NCBI GenBank assembly: GCA_947568835.1
Contig: OX387602.1
Coordinates: forward strand, 26,339,021-26,403,020
Source of the DNA: Protonemura montana
Lineage: Eukaryota > Arthropoda > Insecta > Plecoptera > Nemouridae
DNA length: 64,000 nt
Direction: 5' to 3'
Position numbers and translations under genes: made by a program. This document shows, piece after piece, positions 36,511 through 49,500 of this stretch. Numbering within the stretch: position 1 is the first letter of the stretch; the number at the start of each line of letters is the position of its first letter. The notes below the pieces were generated by a model. It ran no database searches. It saw nothing but the letters and a program-made list of their open reading frames with translations, and was not told the origin of the DNA.

Positions 36511-36995
36511 AGAATTCGAATCAGCAGCATCGAAGATCTTTTCTGAGTTTTCTATTTTCGATTATTTAATTCTTTCACATCTGACGTCCAGTGGTGGCGC
36601 CGGGTCTTAAAACTGGTGTCCGAAATTGGCCGACTCGTTAAGATTCTTGGCGTGTACCGAACATGACCTCGTGTACCTAGTTGAAAACAACCGCCGCCGC
36701 CAGATGCTCGTCATCACACTGGCTCGGTTTGATCCAAACACTGCCATCTTGACTCAGACTCTCGCAATTGTTTTACTCAAAATATCAGAAAACCCCTCAC
36801 TACCATCCTATCCCCACCCCCCCCAAAAAAAAAAAAAAAATGCCAGGTTTTGGAGCAAAGCAGCCAACATGCAAGTGGAGAGGTACAGATCGTATAGACA
36901 TTCTATAAATAACTTAGTAAAACAATTTCAAAGGTATACTCTGGACTATTTTATTGCCATCCCTGCAACAGAAATGTGTTGCTGCTTTGGGCCGC

Positions 36996-37075
36996 AAAAG
37001 TTGCAGGAGCTGGAAATCGAACCGCGGACCACTGGCACCGTAGACGACGACCATACAACAGATCTGCGTGGATCA
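36996..37075 (-). repeat. tRNA-like module 11
   Basis: Minus strand: B box GCGGTTCGATTTCC (37012-37025), weak A box, T4 at 36996-36999. Confidence 0.5.
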
Positions 37076-37146
37076 GTGCGTGTTCATCACTAAACACGTG
37101 ATGAAAATTGTCGATAATAAAGTCGAGTCGCAGATTTATGAAGAGC

Positions 37147-37222
37147 AAAATTCGGGACCGGCTGGGATTCGAACTCGGCACGGTCGTAGAGTTAATCCTG
37201 CCATCGAGTTAAGTCGACAGGT
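37147..37222 (-). repeat. tRNA-like module 12
   Basis: Minus strand: ACTCGATGGCAGGATTAAC A-box region (37191-37213), B box GAGTTCGAATCCC (37164-37176), T4 at 37147-37150. The acceptor ends do not pair. Confidence 0.6.
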
Positions 37223-37300
37223 GGAGGGAAATAACAAATACTTAAATAGCAAAGGAGGGCCCCAACGTAAACTAGATGTACAACTTACACGTAATTAGCT

Positions 37301-40300
37301 GGAATTATTGTATAAAAAAATTAGCTAGAATTATTAGCTAGAATTAGCTGAAAGTATTCTCTCTACAACGAAAATTTCTGCCAGCCATTTTAAGCACACG
37401 AGATTTGTTTAAATTTTGTGAAAAATTCAATGAGGTAACCCCCCCCCCCCCCCCCCCTCCATTTTTTTCATTTTCGCGCAAATACATGAAAACCGAATTT
37501 TTGTAAATGTTAGCCTTTTTCTGTCCAGGGCTGGGCCAAAAATTAGAACTATCACGGATCGGTAGCTTGTTACGTACTCTATCTTCTGTGAAAAATTCAA
37601 GGAGGTATCCCTCCATATCCAAAGGGCCATTTTAGGCAAAATGAATCAGTGTATTTTTATTCTTTTCTCCAGTTTTTAAGATTTTACGAGGCGTTTGGCT
37701 ACTAGAGTGCGAACACAAAGTTGCTCCAGTCATGCATCTTGCAATTAACTAAATGAAGTTTGGGATAGGATTATTGATGATAGGACACCTCGTGGCAGAA
37801 AAAAATCACAAAACTTGCAGCTTTATCTTGGCATGAAAATATCTTTTGCCAAGAACAGGTTCCATGCAAAAAAATTAAAAGGTAAAAAGTGCTTGGAAAA
37901 AAGCGTATATGGACTTTGGCATGTTCTCATGTCCCTTTCGAGAGGTCGGGAATCATTTAGGAATAGTAACGCATATTCATTGTGTCAGCTCTAGCATAAC
38001 TTGTGTGCGTAAAATGTCTCCATTGAATTGTCGAAGGTGTCTACTGAATGTCAAGAATTGCATATTAAAATGCAAAAAAAGACAAACACTGTACATATTT
38101 TTTTTTAAATTTTCAATAAGCCTATACACATTTTTTTCGAATATTGGTATGTTCTTGCAACTCCCTCAAAAAGAAAAATATCAGAACGTACGGCACATTA
38201 TTTTGATTCATTCACAAAACGTGAACAGGTAGTTACTCACTCGTCAGAGATGCGGGAATAAACTGTCCTTTAACATCTCTAAAATATCGACAACCAGAGT
38301 AGCTAATCCACCGTATAAATAATACTTTCATAAGGTAGCAGAGAAACACCCGATACTGGTACAATCTATTTTCTATGATTACGACCACCTTTTTAGTTAC
38401 TACGCCCTCAATCATCATGTAAATATTATATTTAAACAAATGCACCATTATTTTCATCCCAATTAAAGACACAATTATTAACTGCTGGTCGCCACCTCAT
38501 GAATGCAGCAGTGGGTGCTAGGCTCCACTTACCTAGTAATATACTTTAAGTTATATTTATATTTTGAAGTGATTGACTCCACGGAAACTTGCAATTCTTG
38601 CCTTCTAGTATCAGACCAATTCCACCCCCAGCCCCTCCCCCCTAAACTTGGGGTAAAAGAGAGCAAATTGAAATTGAAAGCATTTAAAATTTAAGCAATA
38701 AACAAATTGCCTTTAGCTTATATTTCATTTGGATACAGATTTTGTTTGAAATATGAATAATGGAAGCTTTTTAATAGGCCTATTGTCCTTCTATTGTGTT
38801 TAACAATATTTACGTTTATGTTTCACTACACCTGCTAAATATTGTACAGCAATTTGTTACATTTATTATACTCTAAAATGTCTTATAGAATATATCATGA
38901 CACAGATTTTATTTGAAGAGGCTTTATGAGGAAGAACCATTCACATGTATATTTCCGTATTCAAAAACTCATAAAACTTGCAAAAAATACCTTAGAATTT
39001 GCAAAATAATTGAGAAAAGAAAAATTGTGCGACCGATCAAGTTCAACGAGGAGGGAGGCAAGGTGAGTTTTTAGCTCGGAAATAGTACCGCAATCAAAAG
39101 TTAGGCTATACCGACCTACCATTTCTCTTCGGCAAGGACCTTTTACAATAAAATTATCAAAATGATTGTACAGAGTTTCCAATACTAAAATCATATTTTA
39201 TACTTGGTCCACTTTTGTCAATCTGTTGAAGATAATGGTAATTTCAAGAGACAAACTGAAATTGGAGTAGTCCAAATAGATAAAATCTAGTCTGCTGGGA
39301 TCCACCATAAGTTTAATCTCATCACTCAAACAACTTCATCTGCATCAGAAATTGGAAAAAAAATGTATAACACATGTTCAATCAATATTACAACTTAGAA
39401 CGTTTAGCAACAAGCAAGCTTATTTCATTAGTGCAATAATTAAATGTATTTACCTAATTCTTTGGCAGCCATCACAATGTTTTAAAAATTGTAATTTCCA
39501 ACACAATTTCAATTTATACTGTAACAATAATTTAAATAAAATCATTCCATCTGTTAGTACACACCACATCTATGGCATTGTTTTTATGTGCAAAACAGTA
39601 ACACATATCTTTAATATTCCTAACTAGAACTATATTAATAACAAGTCACAGTTCCAATTCTTACATGATTACTTCTATATTTTATTAGATATCGAGGAAT
39701 GATCTGTGTTTACTGTAATTCCTATGAATTTGTAATTGTAATAATAACATTGATAAACTACTTCTGAAACAGCTTGATTTGCATTCTTATGTTTAAAATA
39801 TCTGCGTACAATATTATTATTTTTATTCACCATCAATGCCAAGATGCTTATGCACATATTAATGAACTGTCAAAGTATTTGGTTGGTTTGTGATGTCAAA
39901 GTGAGCATTAACAGACAGTAGTATATTCTGAACACAATCATTGAGCGCAACTCAAGTCCTCGGTGTTTCGACATGTCAGTTGCTACAATACGATACGTGA
40001 CTCAATCTTTTCTCTTGTACCATTGTACCACAAGCCCAACGCACAACTCTGATATTAAACATTTGCAGTACTTGCAAAGAATTTTCAAAATATATTTCAA
40101 CATTCAGATAAAGAACTTAAGCTAGAGCTTATAAATTTAGACCTGCATTTGAATCAAACAGGTAAACCGTGAATATTATATAGACTGAGAAAGTACAGTA
40201 TTCTGGAAATCTCGAGAAACTCTTACGCCTGCAGCTAGACAGATATCGCAGTTGTTTATTTTAGCTAAGACCTTGTCACACTAAATTTCAAACCCAAACC

Positions 40301-42823
40301 AATGCAATCAAGCATCGCAGTTTTACAGTATGACAATGGATTGCGCAAATAAAAAGACGCAACACTGGACGAGGTACCACGGCAGGCAAAATTCCACACG
40401 AGACAATATCCAATTTGTTCAGCATGTACCAAAATTTCATCTCCGACGATCAAGTCAAAGACCATCCCGATTATCGACTAGTGTTGTTTAAAGCTAGCAG
40501 CTGCATTAGTCCTACACAAATACACTTATAACGTTAAGCACTAGATATTTATATGATAATTGTACCATCCATAATAGATATTAGTAGTGATTATTATTGA
40601 TTATTATATGATAGCAATTGTAGCACATCCAGCCACACTGATATTATATTCCACATTTAATACACATAGAATATTATTTGATTCATAGACATTCACTCGC
40701 ACACCACACGTAGTAATTATTCTTACATGCAATATGTTATAATATGACGAATAATAATTAATAAGATAATATATGTTGGATTAATTATAACATTGATAAT
40801 ATTTAGGTAAGTTAATTTGCAGCTACTGGCTTAGATCAGAAACATTTTCTTTTAATAATTTTTTATGTAATCAATGTAATGTTATATTACTATCAATAAA
40901 ATTTCAAAAAGGCTTTTGAAACTTTTCGATTCTCGAATAGGTACGAACGTTGAGCGCCGATAATTCCCGAGCGGTAAACGTGTAAATTTGGACACTGTCA
41001 ACCGCGGATGGACTAGCATGGGCGCGTAGGCTGGTGGCGGGACAAGCGAGATGCGCGAACAAGGAGCGCACATCGTATCAGGAAGGCCGAGACTACCAAG
41101 GGCTCAGGTTTGTCAGCTCTACAGCGCCGATAGCTGCGCCCGTCGTACGCGAGCCCGCATGCATGCCGCCGGCCACCACCCACCGCGCCACCAATGAAAA
41201 CCCCCCCTCGCCGCAATCGCACCATAAATCTGGCTCATGACACCCTGGCGACTATCTCGTGTGGAATTCTTTAAGTGTGATTCTTCTGTCCATTTGCTGG
41301 TGATATTACTAATAAATGCTTCTACTATATAAGTGGCTTGTATTTTCTGTCAAAATTTTGAACGAGTTCTCTTGGTCTCTCAGTTTGGTTCTTGTTTATT
41401 TTTAAATGTTGTTGCATTAGTTTGCTTTGAAACTAGATTTCTTGTATGAACTTGCTTTCCTGATATGGGTGAAATTAAGCATCAAGAGCAGAGAAAATGA
41501 ACTTGAATTTGATGAACTTCAAGCGCATTTGTCGATAAGAAGCAGTAAATACTTTGGCGTTATGTTTGTTTTACGGCATGGAAATTGCGTTAGAAATCTA
41601 GGTCTTACAAATAGCCCAGTGTTGCATACGTCTTGACAAATGGGGTATCCACTCTACAGTTTGCCCTGCGAGAAGAAAACAAGCATGTAGTCAATTCACC
41701 GGGGGGAACCACCACCACCCCCCCAAACCGCAAGATTAAGAGCTTTCACCGGACTGGATGAGCAAGCAAAGCTTTCGTACGCCACTAATCAAGTGCAACT
41801 GGTTGATTGTTACACTTTCAAGTATCTTCCGCTCAATTCACCGTCATGCACCTACTGCCACCAGAAGACATTCAGCTCTGTGAAATGTACCCGTGTCACC
41901 GAATTAAAAAACTGCTAGTAAAAAACATCTTCCTCCTCATTAGCATGGTATACCCTTTGCCATCAGTCTATATAATATTTTACGTTTCATTAGGACAGCT
42001 CAAATGCTCATTATAATCGCATTGAGGGATGAGCGTAATGTGTTGCAATCTGCTGAAGATTCCAGAAATGTTGCGTAATACCAATTTTCCTGAAAGTTGA
42101 AAATCCTGTACCTATATGACAGTCACATTACTTTCGGAATAAGCTTCAAAATTTTACCCCTGACATAGCCGTCTGTATGCACTAAATCAACTGGTATTAC
42201 TAATGAAGAATGCAACAAAAATAACATACTATCTTGATCATAAAGAGCTCAACAGAGATTCAGACAACTCACAGACTACTGACAGCCCTGTTAGGTTTTC
42301 TAAGTTTTCTTACAATTGGATCTTGAAGGAATTTCCTATTTTTACCAACGTGGTCAGAAAACTTATTCAACCTCATCATAAAAAAAAATAAGGGCAAGTC
42401 CATGTAAATTTACTAGGTTCCCTGAAATGTGCATCGCAATCAGAATCTTTGTCTCACTGAAAGATACTGGATAAGAAATGCAAAAAGATGATTCTTCAAG
42501 TCAACTTGAAATCTTTTTTTTACAGGCTACGCTTATTACGCTCATCCTTAGGCCATTATCCACTATTTTGTGAACGTTTCGATGAGTTTCGAGACGAGAA
42601 TGCTGGTGCGCTGAACTTACACTATTATATTTAATGTGTTCAAAGATTGCGCCACCAGGTCTGCACTCTTAGTGGAATAATTTTAAGTGAGGCAGCCAAC
42701 AACGGATGGTGGGAGCAAATAGTAAACCCTTGCCTCGCTCATCCATCGCATTGTGAAATGATCTTTGTGTGGTGTCTAGCGCAAGTTAGGGCTGGGTGCA
42801 GAGCTCTCACTCGTGCATTCTAC
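37301..42823. other. AT-rich stretch between repeat cluster and RGS gene
   Basis: No gene recognised. It contains a C19 run at 37439-37457 and two direct copies of TGTGAAAAATTCAA-N-GAGGTA (about 37420 and 37591). A GC-richer patch at 40930-41230 shows no coding signature. The part next to 42823 is presumably the 3' untranslated region of the minus-strand RGS gene; no polyadenylation site can be chosen with confidence. Confidence 0.5.
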
Positions 42824-43592
42824 TTACTCGTCTTCCCACGGGCAGACGACAACGTTGGGCTTCCGCGGCGAAACTTCCACAGCCGGGGTCGCCGCCGCCA
42901 ACTCGTCCATTACCAACTTTTCACAAGTATTGTCATCAACTTCCTCGGCCGCCGAACTCACACTGATAATCGGCGCTGCTGGCACAGTAGTAGACTTTTT
43001 TCTCCCCGACTTTTTATGAGTCGCCGGGGGACATGGTTCGGAGTGTGCACCTTTATCGCAAGTTTTGTCACTGTCGGGCTCGGGCGCGGATGCTTCCCCG
43101 CTAGCGCCGGTGGGAGGGAGATCCTCGGAGGAAGACATGGAGGGTCGGGCGCTGTCGACGAGCTTGGCAGCAAGCGACGGGCGCCGCGAGTCCTGCGCTG
43201 GGCGCGGTCCGATGGACGCCGTCGAGAACTTGCGCTGCTGCTGTGGCGCGCGCTCCTCTGACGCACTGCGTCCCGTCTCGGGGCCCGAGGAGCAGCTGTC
43301 CTGCTGCGCTAGGAACGACTTCCGCAGACGACTCGTCACCTCCGCCATCGCCGCGCTGATGTCAGAAGACGAGCTTGAATCAAGCTGCGACGAGTTTTTC
43401 CTGGACGACTGTGACTCAAGTGCCTCCTCCACGAGTTTTTCTTCTGTGGGTTTTCCTGGGCTGTCTTCGCTGGAGACAGGCTCAGCCAGGTCCCAGGGAC
43501 ACACGTCATCCTTCGGGCCCTCAGAGATGATGGCAGGCTTCTCGGCTACAGGCACACTTTTCTCCGCGGGCACCGAGCCTCCGGGAGGTTCT
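42824..43592 (-). other. RGS last exon: disordered tail with CPWD and CPWE motifs
   Basis: The donor at 45420 leaves AG and the acceptor at 43592 supplies A, giving SDIPY-R-EPPGG in frame. The exon codes 255 Ser/Glu/Pro-rich residues. CPWD lies at residues 527-530 (43501-43490) and CPWE at 746-749 (42844-42833), three residues before the stop. The long vertebrate isoform RGS9-2 also ends in a PDE6-gamma-like CPWE segment (PGL), absent from retinal RGS9-1, which uses separate PDE6-gamma. Seen: motifs and frame. Inferred: shared function. Confidence 0.75.
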
Positions 43593-46500
43593 CTGGAATT
43601 GATGGCAATTCACCAAGCAATGACAAGAGTGCTGACTAATTTGGCCAGCCACAGCCTGTGCCGTCAAACACCAAAGTGTACGTTTAAAATACAACAAGAA
43701 CATCAACAGAGAGAGACAGAGAGATGAATAAAAACTGCAATGCTACTACTACAAACAGGGAATGACCAATCAGCCAACGCAAATGTAGCCAAGGAGAAAA
43801 CTGAAAGCAGCAATATGCTACAGAACAATGAAACTGAATGACGTCACATGCATTAATACAAAGCTACAAAATCTGTACACATGAGTAAAGTGGATAGGTC
43901 AAAAATGTTACCTGGAGAGAATAAAATTGCAAGAAGATTGACAGATTGTAGTTAAATTAATTAAGTCATCATTTAAGTGTGAGTTGTGAGTTGTGAGTTG
44001 CAAAAGATAATGTTATGACTTTTGTGCAATATTGGGTTGCTAGGACAGGGATTACAAAGAGTTCCTCAATTAGCACATGAACAATGATAACTTAAACCTT
44101 CTGCTGCCAATTCTGTAAAACATAAACCCCTCGGGGATTTGGCATCCCACACACATTAGGGACCATAACTTGTCTTTTTACAAACCTGGAACAATGCTTC
44201 ATAGCATTGTGGGTCAAAGGACAAGAAAACACAATGCTAGCAACAACATAATTATCAATTGGACCCACAAATAGACAAAATCACTCCCAGAACGTTGGAG
44301 GAGGCCGGACCAATCATATCACACTGAATTCGTACAACACCTAGAATGTATTGAAGGTATAATACATTGAAACGGAAACAACAAAGCACATCGATTGACT
44401 TACAGACTAGAGTTAGACCAAACGATTGACGATGCTTGCGATTGGCATGGTAGATCTCCCCTGAAAATTAACCAGCGAGAAATAGCAGCAGCATTAAAAG
44501 AATTAAACAAAATAGGTTTGCTGCCAAACAAAATGAGTTGCGGTTTGCTAAAAAAGCATTTAGGTAGAAACAATCAGGACACTTGCAAGGTAAACAAGAC
44601 GTCACATCATCACCAGCTATAAAATGTAATGTTTTAGTTTTCATCAACATTTCTTAGCATTGTTTATAGAAATGTTTCTAAAAACATCTAACAAGAAAAT
44701 TTGTTGATTTCATGCAGCAGGTAAAGCAATTCTTCGAGCCAGCTGTTGTGAGTAAAAATGCAACGACTTTCTTGCAGCATTTTGAGACCCAGTGTTTGAT
44801 GACACATATGGAGGTTTATTGATGTATTTCACATTAACCAGGATCAAAATCTTTTGTAAAACAATCCCCCTCCCCCCCCCACCCACAAATTTTTTAAGCA
44901 TATTAAACCATGGCAATAAAAACTGCACCTGCAGTGAATGATAAATGTGAGGACATGAATAATTAGAAAATAAAATGAAAATAAACTTTGACAGGTTTAA
45001 AAATAGCAAAAGTATTTAATGAGTCTGATCGTGGCTAAATTGATTATTCTGATGAGTGATAATGATGGTTTCTCAAAATTTAATAAAACGGAGTTGGGAG
45101 CCATTTGTTTTGGTGCTACTCATTCTACGCCAAAAAAAAATGCTCAAAATATATTCAGTTCAACCCGAGGTGGAGTAGGATAAGGTTGCTTTCCGGAGAG
45201 GTTTTTATTCAGAATCTTGAAGTAGAGAGACTCACGAATGTTTCACTAGATTCATCTAAATATAGCCATGGACAAGCAATCAAAAGCTATGATGACTTTT
45301 AAAAAACATCCAATGCACAGCACAGCATACCTAGCAATGAAGACAAAGATATTATTGCGACGCTACACACTGAGCAGCGTAATAAATGCCGACTCTTCTG
45401 CCGCCTAGCCGACACCCACCTGTACGGAATGTCGCTGAGGTTCGACTGGCTGTGGGAGTGCGAAACACGCGAGGTCACTTCGCGGATGCCGGAAATGGCC
45501 AGCTCGTGCACGGACCCAGTTAGGCTGCGCTCGCTGCCTCGTCTCCGGCCCAGTTGACCAGTGCCTTGGGACTGCAGCGACTGGCCCATAGTCTGCTGGA
45601 GTAGGCCGCTTGAATTTGGTGCTGTAGTGGTAGACGACTTTTTCTTTGTAGGCCCTCCAAAACCGAAAAACCTGTGACAGAGAAATGGTTACTGGTGTCG
45701 TCTTCACTTGGCTCTTTAGTCCCTATTATTTCAGACAGACTGAAGACTGAACCTTTTCTTCTGCATCGGCTGAATTCCATTGGCAAGAAGATTCTTGTAG
45801 TGCTCCGAGCGGATGAAACGGGGATAGCAGTCTTTCTTGAGTAACAGAGTGTACACATGCTCGGCTGCAGAGTCGAAAGTGAAGCGAGAAGGGTTCCGCA
45901 GTTCCAGGTGAACTTTTTCCATGGTCTTGCCATCGATGTTGATCTCGCACGGGGCACCAGGCGCAAGAAACTCGCTGCAACCACATAGATTTCAATGAAC
46001 TGTCTCTGTTAAGACATGTCAGACAACTATTTCAGTTTGAAGATATAGGGCACATGGAAAATGAGTTTGTACTGTAAGGAATATCAATAGCATAAATAGT
46101 TATCTCTAAATTCACAATTTCAGAAGACAGCTCGATTGTAAGGTCTCTAGACATTAACGACCTTAAAGTGTTTAGTTGATTTTAAAAATGTTACTCAACA
46201 TCTTGCAAGGTCATAGGCATTTTGTCGGTATTTGAAATAAAAACCAGTATTTTTGTTGCTACGATAATTTCATACAAGTTTAGGTCTAGCAACGTTCTTC
46301 TTTTCCTCAAATTGAACTAGACTATTTGTCCGTGATGGTCAGAAAGTACGGTGTCAAGCTATGTGGGGGCTGCATTTAATGTAAAGTTTACAATGATATT
46401 ATCCATGGCGGTAGATGTCGTCACTGTTACTCTAGTTGGAAAATGCACTTGTGCCTACATGCTTTGTTCAGTAATAAGTCTTTGAGTTTTAATTTGTTAT

Positions 46501-49500
46501 CATTGTCGGTAAGGAATTCTATGTTTCTATCACCAAGAATGATAATGCGTTTTCTTTCTTCTTCTAGCTTGCAAAGTAGACAGCGTAGTTTTGATAGAAA
46601 TATTCCCATTTTTAGGCATCTGGCGATCTATAGATCTTGATGATTATGATTGTCGATTTTACTTGCCCTTGGATTTCTATAGCACAGATCTCAAATACTT
46701 TTTTGCTTGCCGTTAAGCTTATGTCTGTTCTACACAGACATAGAGTCCTTGAATGAGTTTTACCTTACACAGATTGCTGATCCATTACCCGCCTAACAAA
46801 ATCAGGACATTCCTGTAAAGAATCCTCATGAGGGAAAGACGAGCCTGAGCTCGATGGCCTATGACTTGATTAAATGGTTTGGGTGAGTAGCTTTTCCCAC
46901 CCAGATTGCAACAATCCAAGTTTAACATTGATACTCACTCAAAAATCTCCCTGACTTTGTGCTGTATCTGCGACTGAGCGCTCCGGCGGAGGTCATTGAC
47001 AGCCGTCCAGTAGCGGATGTTTTCGTGACTGTACTCCTTGCGCAGGTAGTTGGTGAACTCCTGCAAGCCTGTTGGGTCCACCACTAGCTCCTCCATGGAT
47101 AGGCTCCACCGCTTGACGCGCTTCTCCGTGGGCAGCTCCACTCTGTGTGCAACATATCTTACATCATCATATGCAACACCTCATAAATGACCTTTGTTCT
47201 AATGTGCATGACAGATTCTTATTCAATTGTTGCAAGATAACATGAAAATGCAAAATTTTCAAATGTTAAAATGGCTACATTTAAATGCAAAGCAATCAAT
47301 ATTCTTGGACAATTTTGTTTTAAAAGTTATATTTCTAAAAGCTCAACAAAATTAAGCTTAATAAATGCTGTTTGTGAGTAGGTAGGTGCTTACAGCGGAC
47401 CGTTGAGTTGCCAAAATGTTGGGTCTTCGGTCACCCACGGATTCGACGGCTGCGCTGCCGTCATAAATGGGTCGTACTCGTTGTAAGTCTCGCTGTGCTG
47501 AATCAGATTGTCAAGCGCTTGTGAAACTTTCACCCGCGTTCGCACCAGGCTACTGCGCAAGAAGTCAACCTGAAACGATCATAAAGCAGCATTAATAGCA
47601 ACGTTGACGTTTAACATGTCTAGAGAGTTACTCTTTATTTTAAATCTCATATGGGAAAGCAGTTGGGATGTAGTGAAATTTACATTTAATGTTGCCTCGT
47701 TTTTGTGACGTCTTCTAGTGGACATGGCGACATGGCTTTAGTCATGCAACTGTCTGCAAATGCATCATTTGCAGACAGCTTTTTCAACTTCGATAAGTTG
47801 TGTTCCTTCTTCCTTCTTCCCCATAAAATATACTAGTCTTATGGCAAATTGCCATTAATATTTAAAAAATTATGAGAATTGGTCCTTCTTTCAGCCTAGT
47901 TGGGACAGGTTTTAAATTCAGGTAATGCATCATGTTTTGTGGAGTGCTCACATCTCGCATGAGATCCTCCTGAGTCCTCTTCTTCAGCCGGCTGGCTCCC
48001 CGTGTCCGGTTGGGCACGGGTGAAGGCTCCAGACAGTTTAGGTAGCCAGGTGGAGTCCGGTAAACCCTCCAGTAAGCGCGCTCCTGGCTGTCGCTCACTA
48101 TCTTGTCTCCTTTCTTGCGGTCTTTGGCGAGCCGCACCTGCAACAGGGAACGTTAGCGAAACTATTGCAAGGCGATCTAGAACAATGGAGGCAGCAGTCA
48201 CAACTTTTGTCTCATCTCACCTGCTCTTCCGCCTGCATGCTGATAAAATCCCATTTGTTCTGCAGAGTTTTCTTCAAGCTGTTCAGTGATTCCTAAAAGA
48301 AGAAATAGATAATGACAGGGTCAAAGCTAGAGAGTATGGACTTAAGCCAGTATGGAATAACTACTTATTTCAATCAACAACCATTTTTCATTTTAATGGT
48401 TTTCATAAAAACGTTTTGAAATGTTGTTAAAAAATTTTGTTACAAGTACAAATGATTAGAATGTAAATGTCACACGCTGTAAGCTGTAAGCGCCTCCCTT
48501 AGGCTAGGTAAATTAAATAAAAATGTGCAAGCTTGGCACTCTAAGCAAATTTTGTATCTTCCTCAGCACCCCCAAAGGAAAATGAAGGGTGATTTTCTAG
48601 TTGCAACCAACCAAACCAGAGTGGTCGCTGTAGAACTTAACACACCATTTCGTATTCCTCCAGACCATGGCGCTGCTTGTTCCGGAGCGTCCGCTTAGCC
48701 AAGTAGATTGCGTACTCGACGTTGTCAGGGCTCCTGTGCTGCCATGGCCAGTAGTATGGAGTCTGCAAGCAATATCACACAAACTTACTTCTTGTGCAAA
48801 GAACTGCGCTTGAAATATATCTTCAGAGATATCAAGCTCCATTATTTTTAAGTAAATCTCTAAAATTCGACATACTTGAAACCTGTACAGGGAACTGTCA
48901 TCTTTGACTATGAGGTTCTTGGAATCACTGACAGGAAAGAAGTACCCATACTGGCAGAGTTGGTTGGCTATGTGAACTGCCTCAACTGTAAGAGAAATAA
49001 AAACACATGTGCAGAACTTTGAACATTTTTGGAACACTTTGAGAGAATGGGCCACATTTGGCACATCCAAAATATTATGTGAATGGGTAGAATTGTACAT
49101 TTGTGATCATATATTGAAAATAGGCATTTTTTAATATTTTATTTACCTGACTCTTCAATGTTGAGTCGTTCCATTAGCCACTCAATGAGGTCGTAGCCTG
49201 CAACATTATTAAAAGTAGTATTAAAGACAAAAAATAGATTGTTATAAATTTAGGCACCATACAACGCCCTCCACCCCTGCCATCCGCCCTAAAATTATTT
49301 TAATACATTTCTTGTTATTATTGAATTTGCTGCTGATAAAATTGAGAGAATATAATCCAATTTGGTTGTATATAGCCACCATAAGTCGCTCACTCTCAAA
49401 CCGGTATACCTATTGATCTGATTCCTCCTCCAGTATGTGGATGGAACATGCTGCCGAACTTTCTCCTGTCTCTAAACTGCCCCATGAATAAAATATCTGT

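Larger units (their letters stand above)
31261..37300. mobile_element. Composite repeat cluster with tRNA-like modules and GC hairpins
   Basis: Several sequence blocks recur at moderate divergence. A CAGGGGC...TCGGCGCTGT block is at 31261-31290 and 31831-31860. A block around CTTGATGCTAGACG is at 31499, 34229 and 35450 on + and at 33972 inverted. GTTTGGGGTCGTGGGAACGG is at 31555 and 35499. A CTCCAGTCGG...TTTCGCG block is at 31690-31745 and 32985-33055, with an inverted version near 36155-36215. The unit 'CTTGATGCTAGACG block - hairpin(s) - tRNA-like pair' occurs at least twice (34230-34861, 35450-35898). No transposase or reverse transcriptase is visible. This looks like a non-autonomous family nested on itself; class unknown. 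Confidence 0.65.

Noticed and set aside
31340-37222. Functional tRNA gene cluster or mitochondrial insertion
   Set aside because: Acceptor stems do not pair in most modules and no mitochondrial protein or rRNA genes are present.
33971-37222. CRISPR-like array
   Set aside because: Repeats are irregular in length and spacing, and the genes around are eukaryotic with introns.
42647-43261. 204-residue + frame opposite the RGS tail exon
   Set aside because: Shadow of the minus-strand exon, whose frame is supported by splice phase on both sides.
44395-44622. Small + gene in the RGS intron
   Set aside because: No similarity recognised and no splice or promoter signals.
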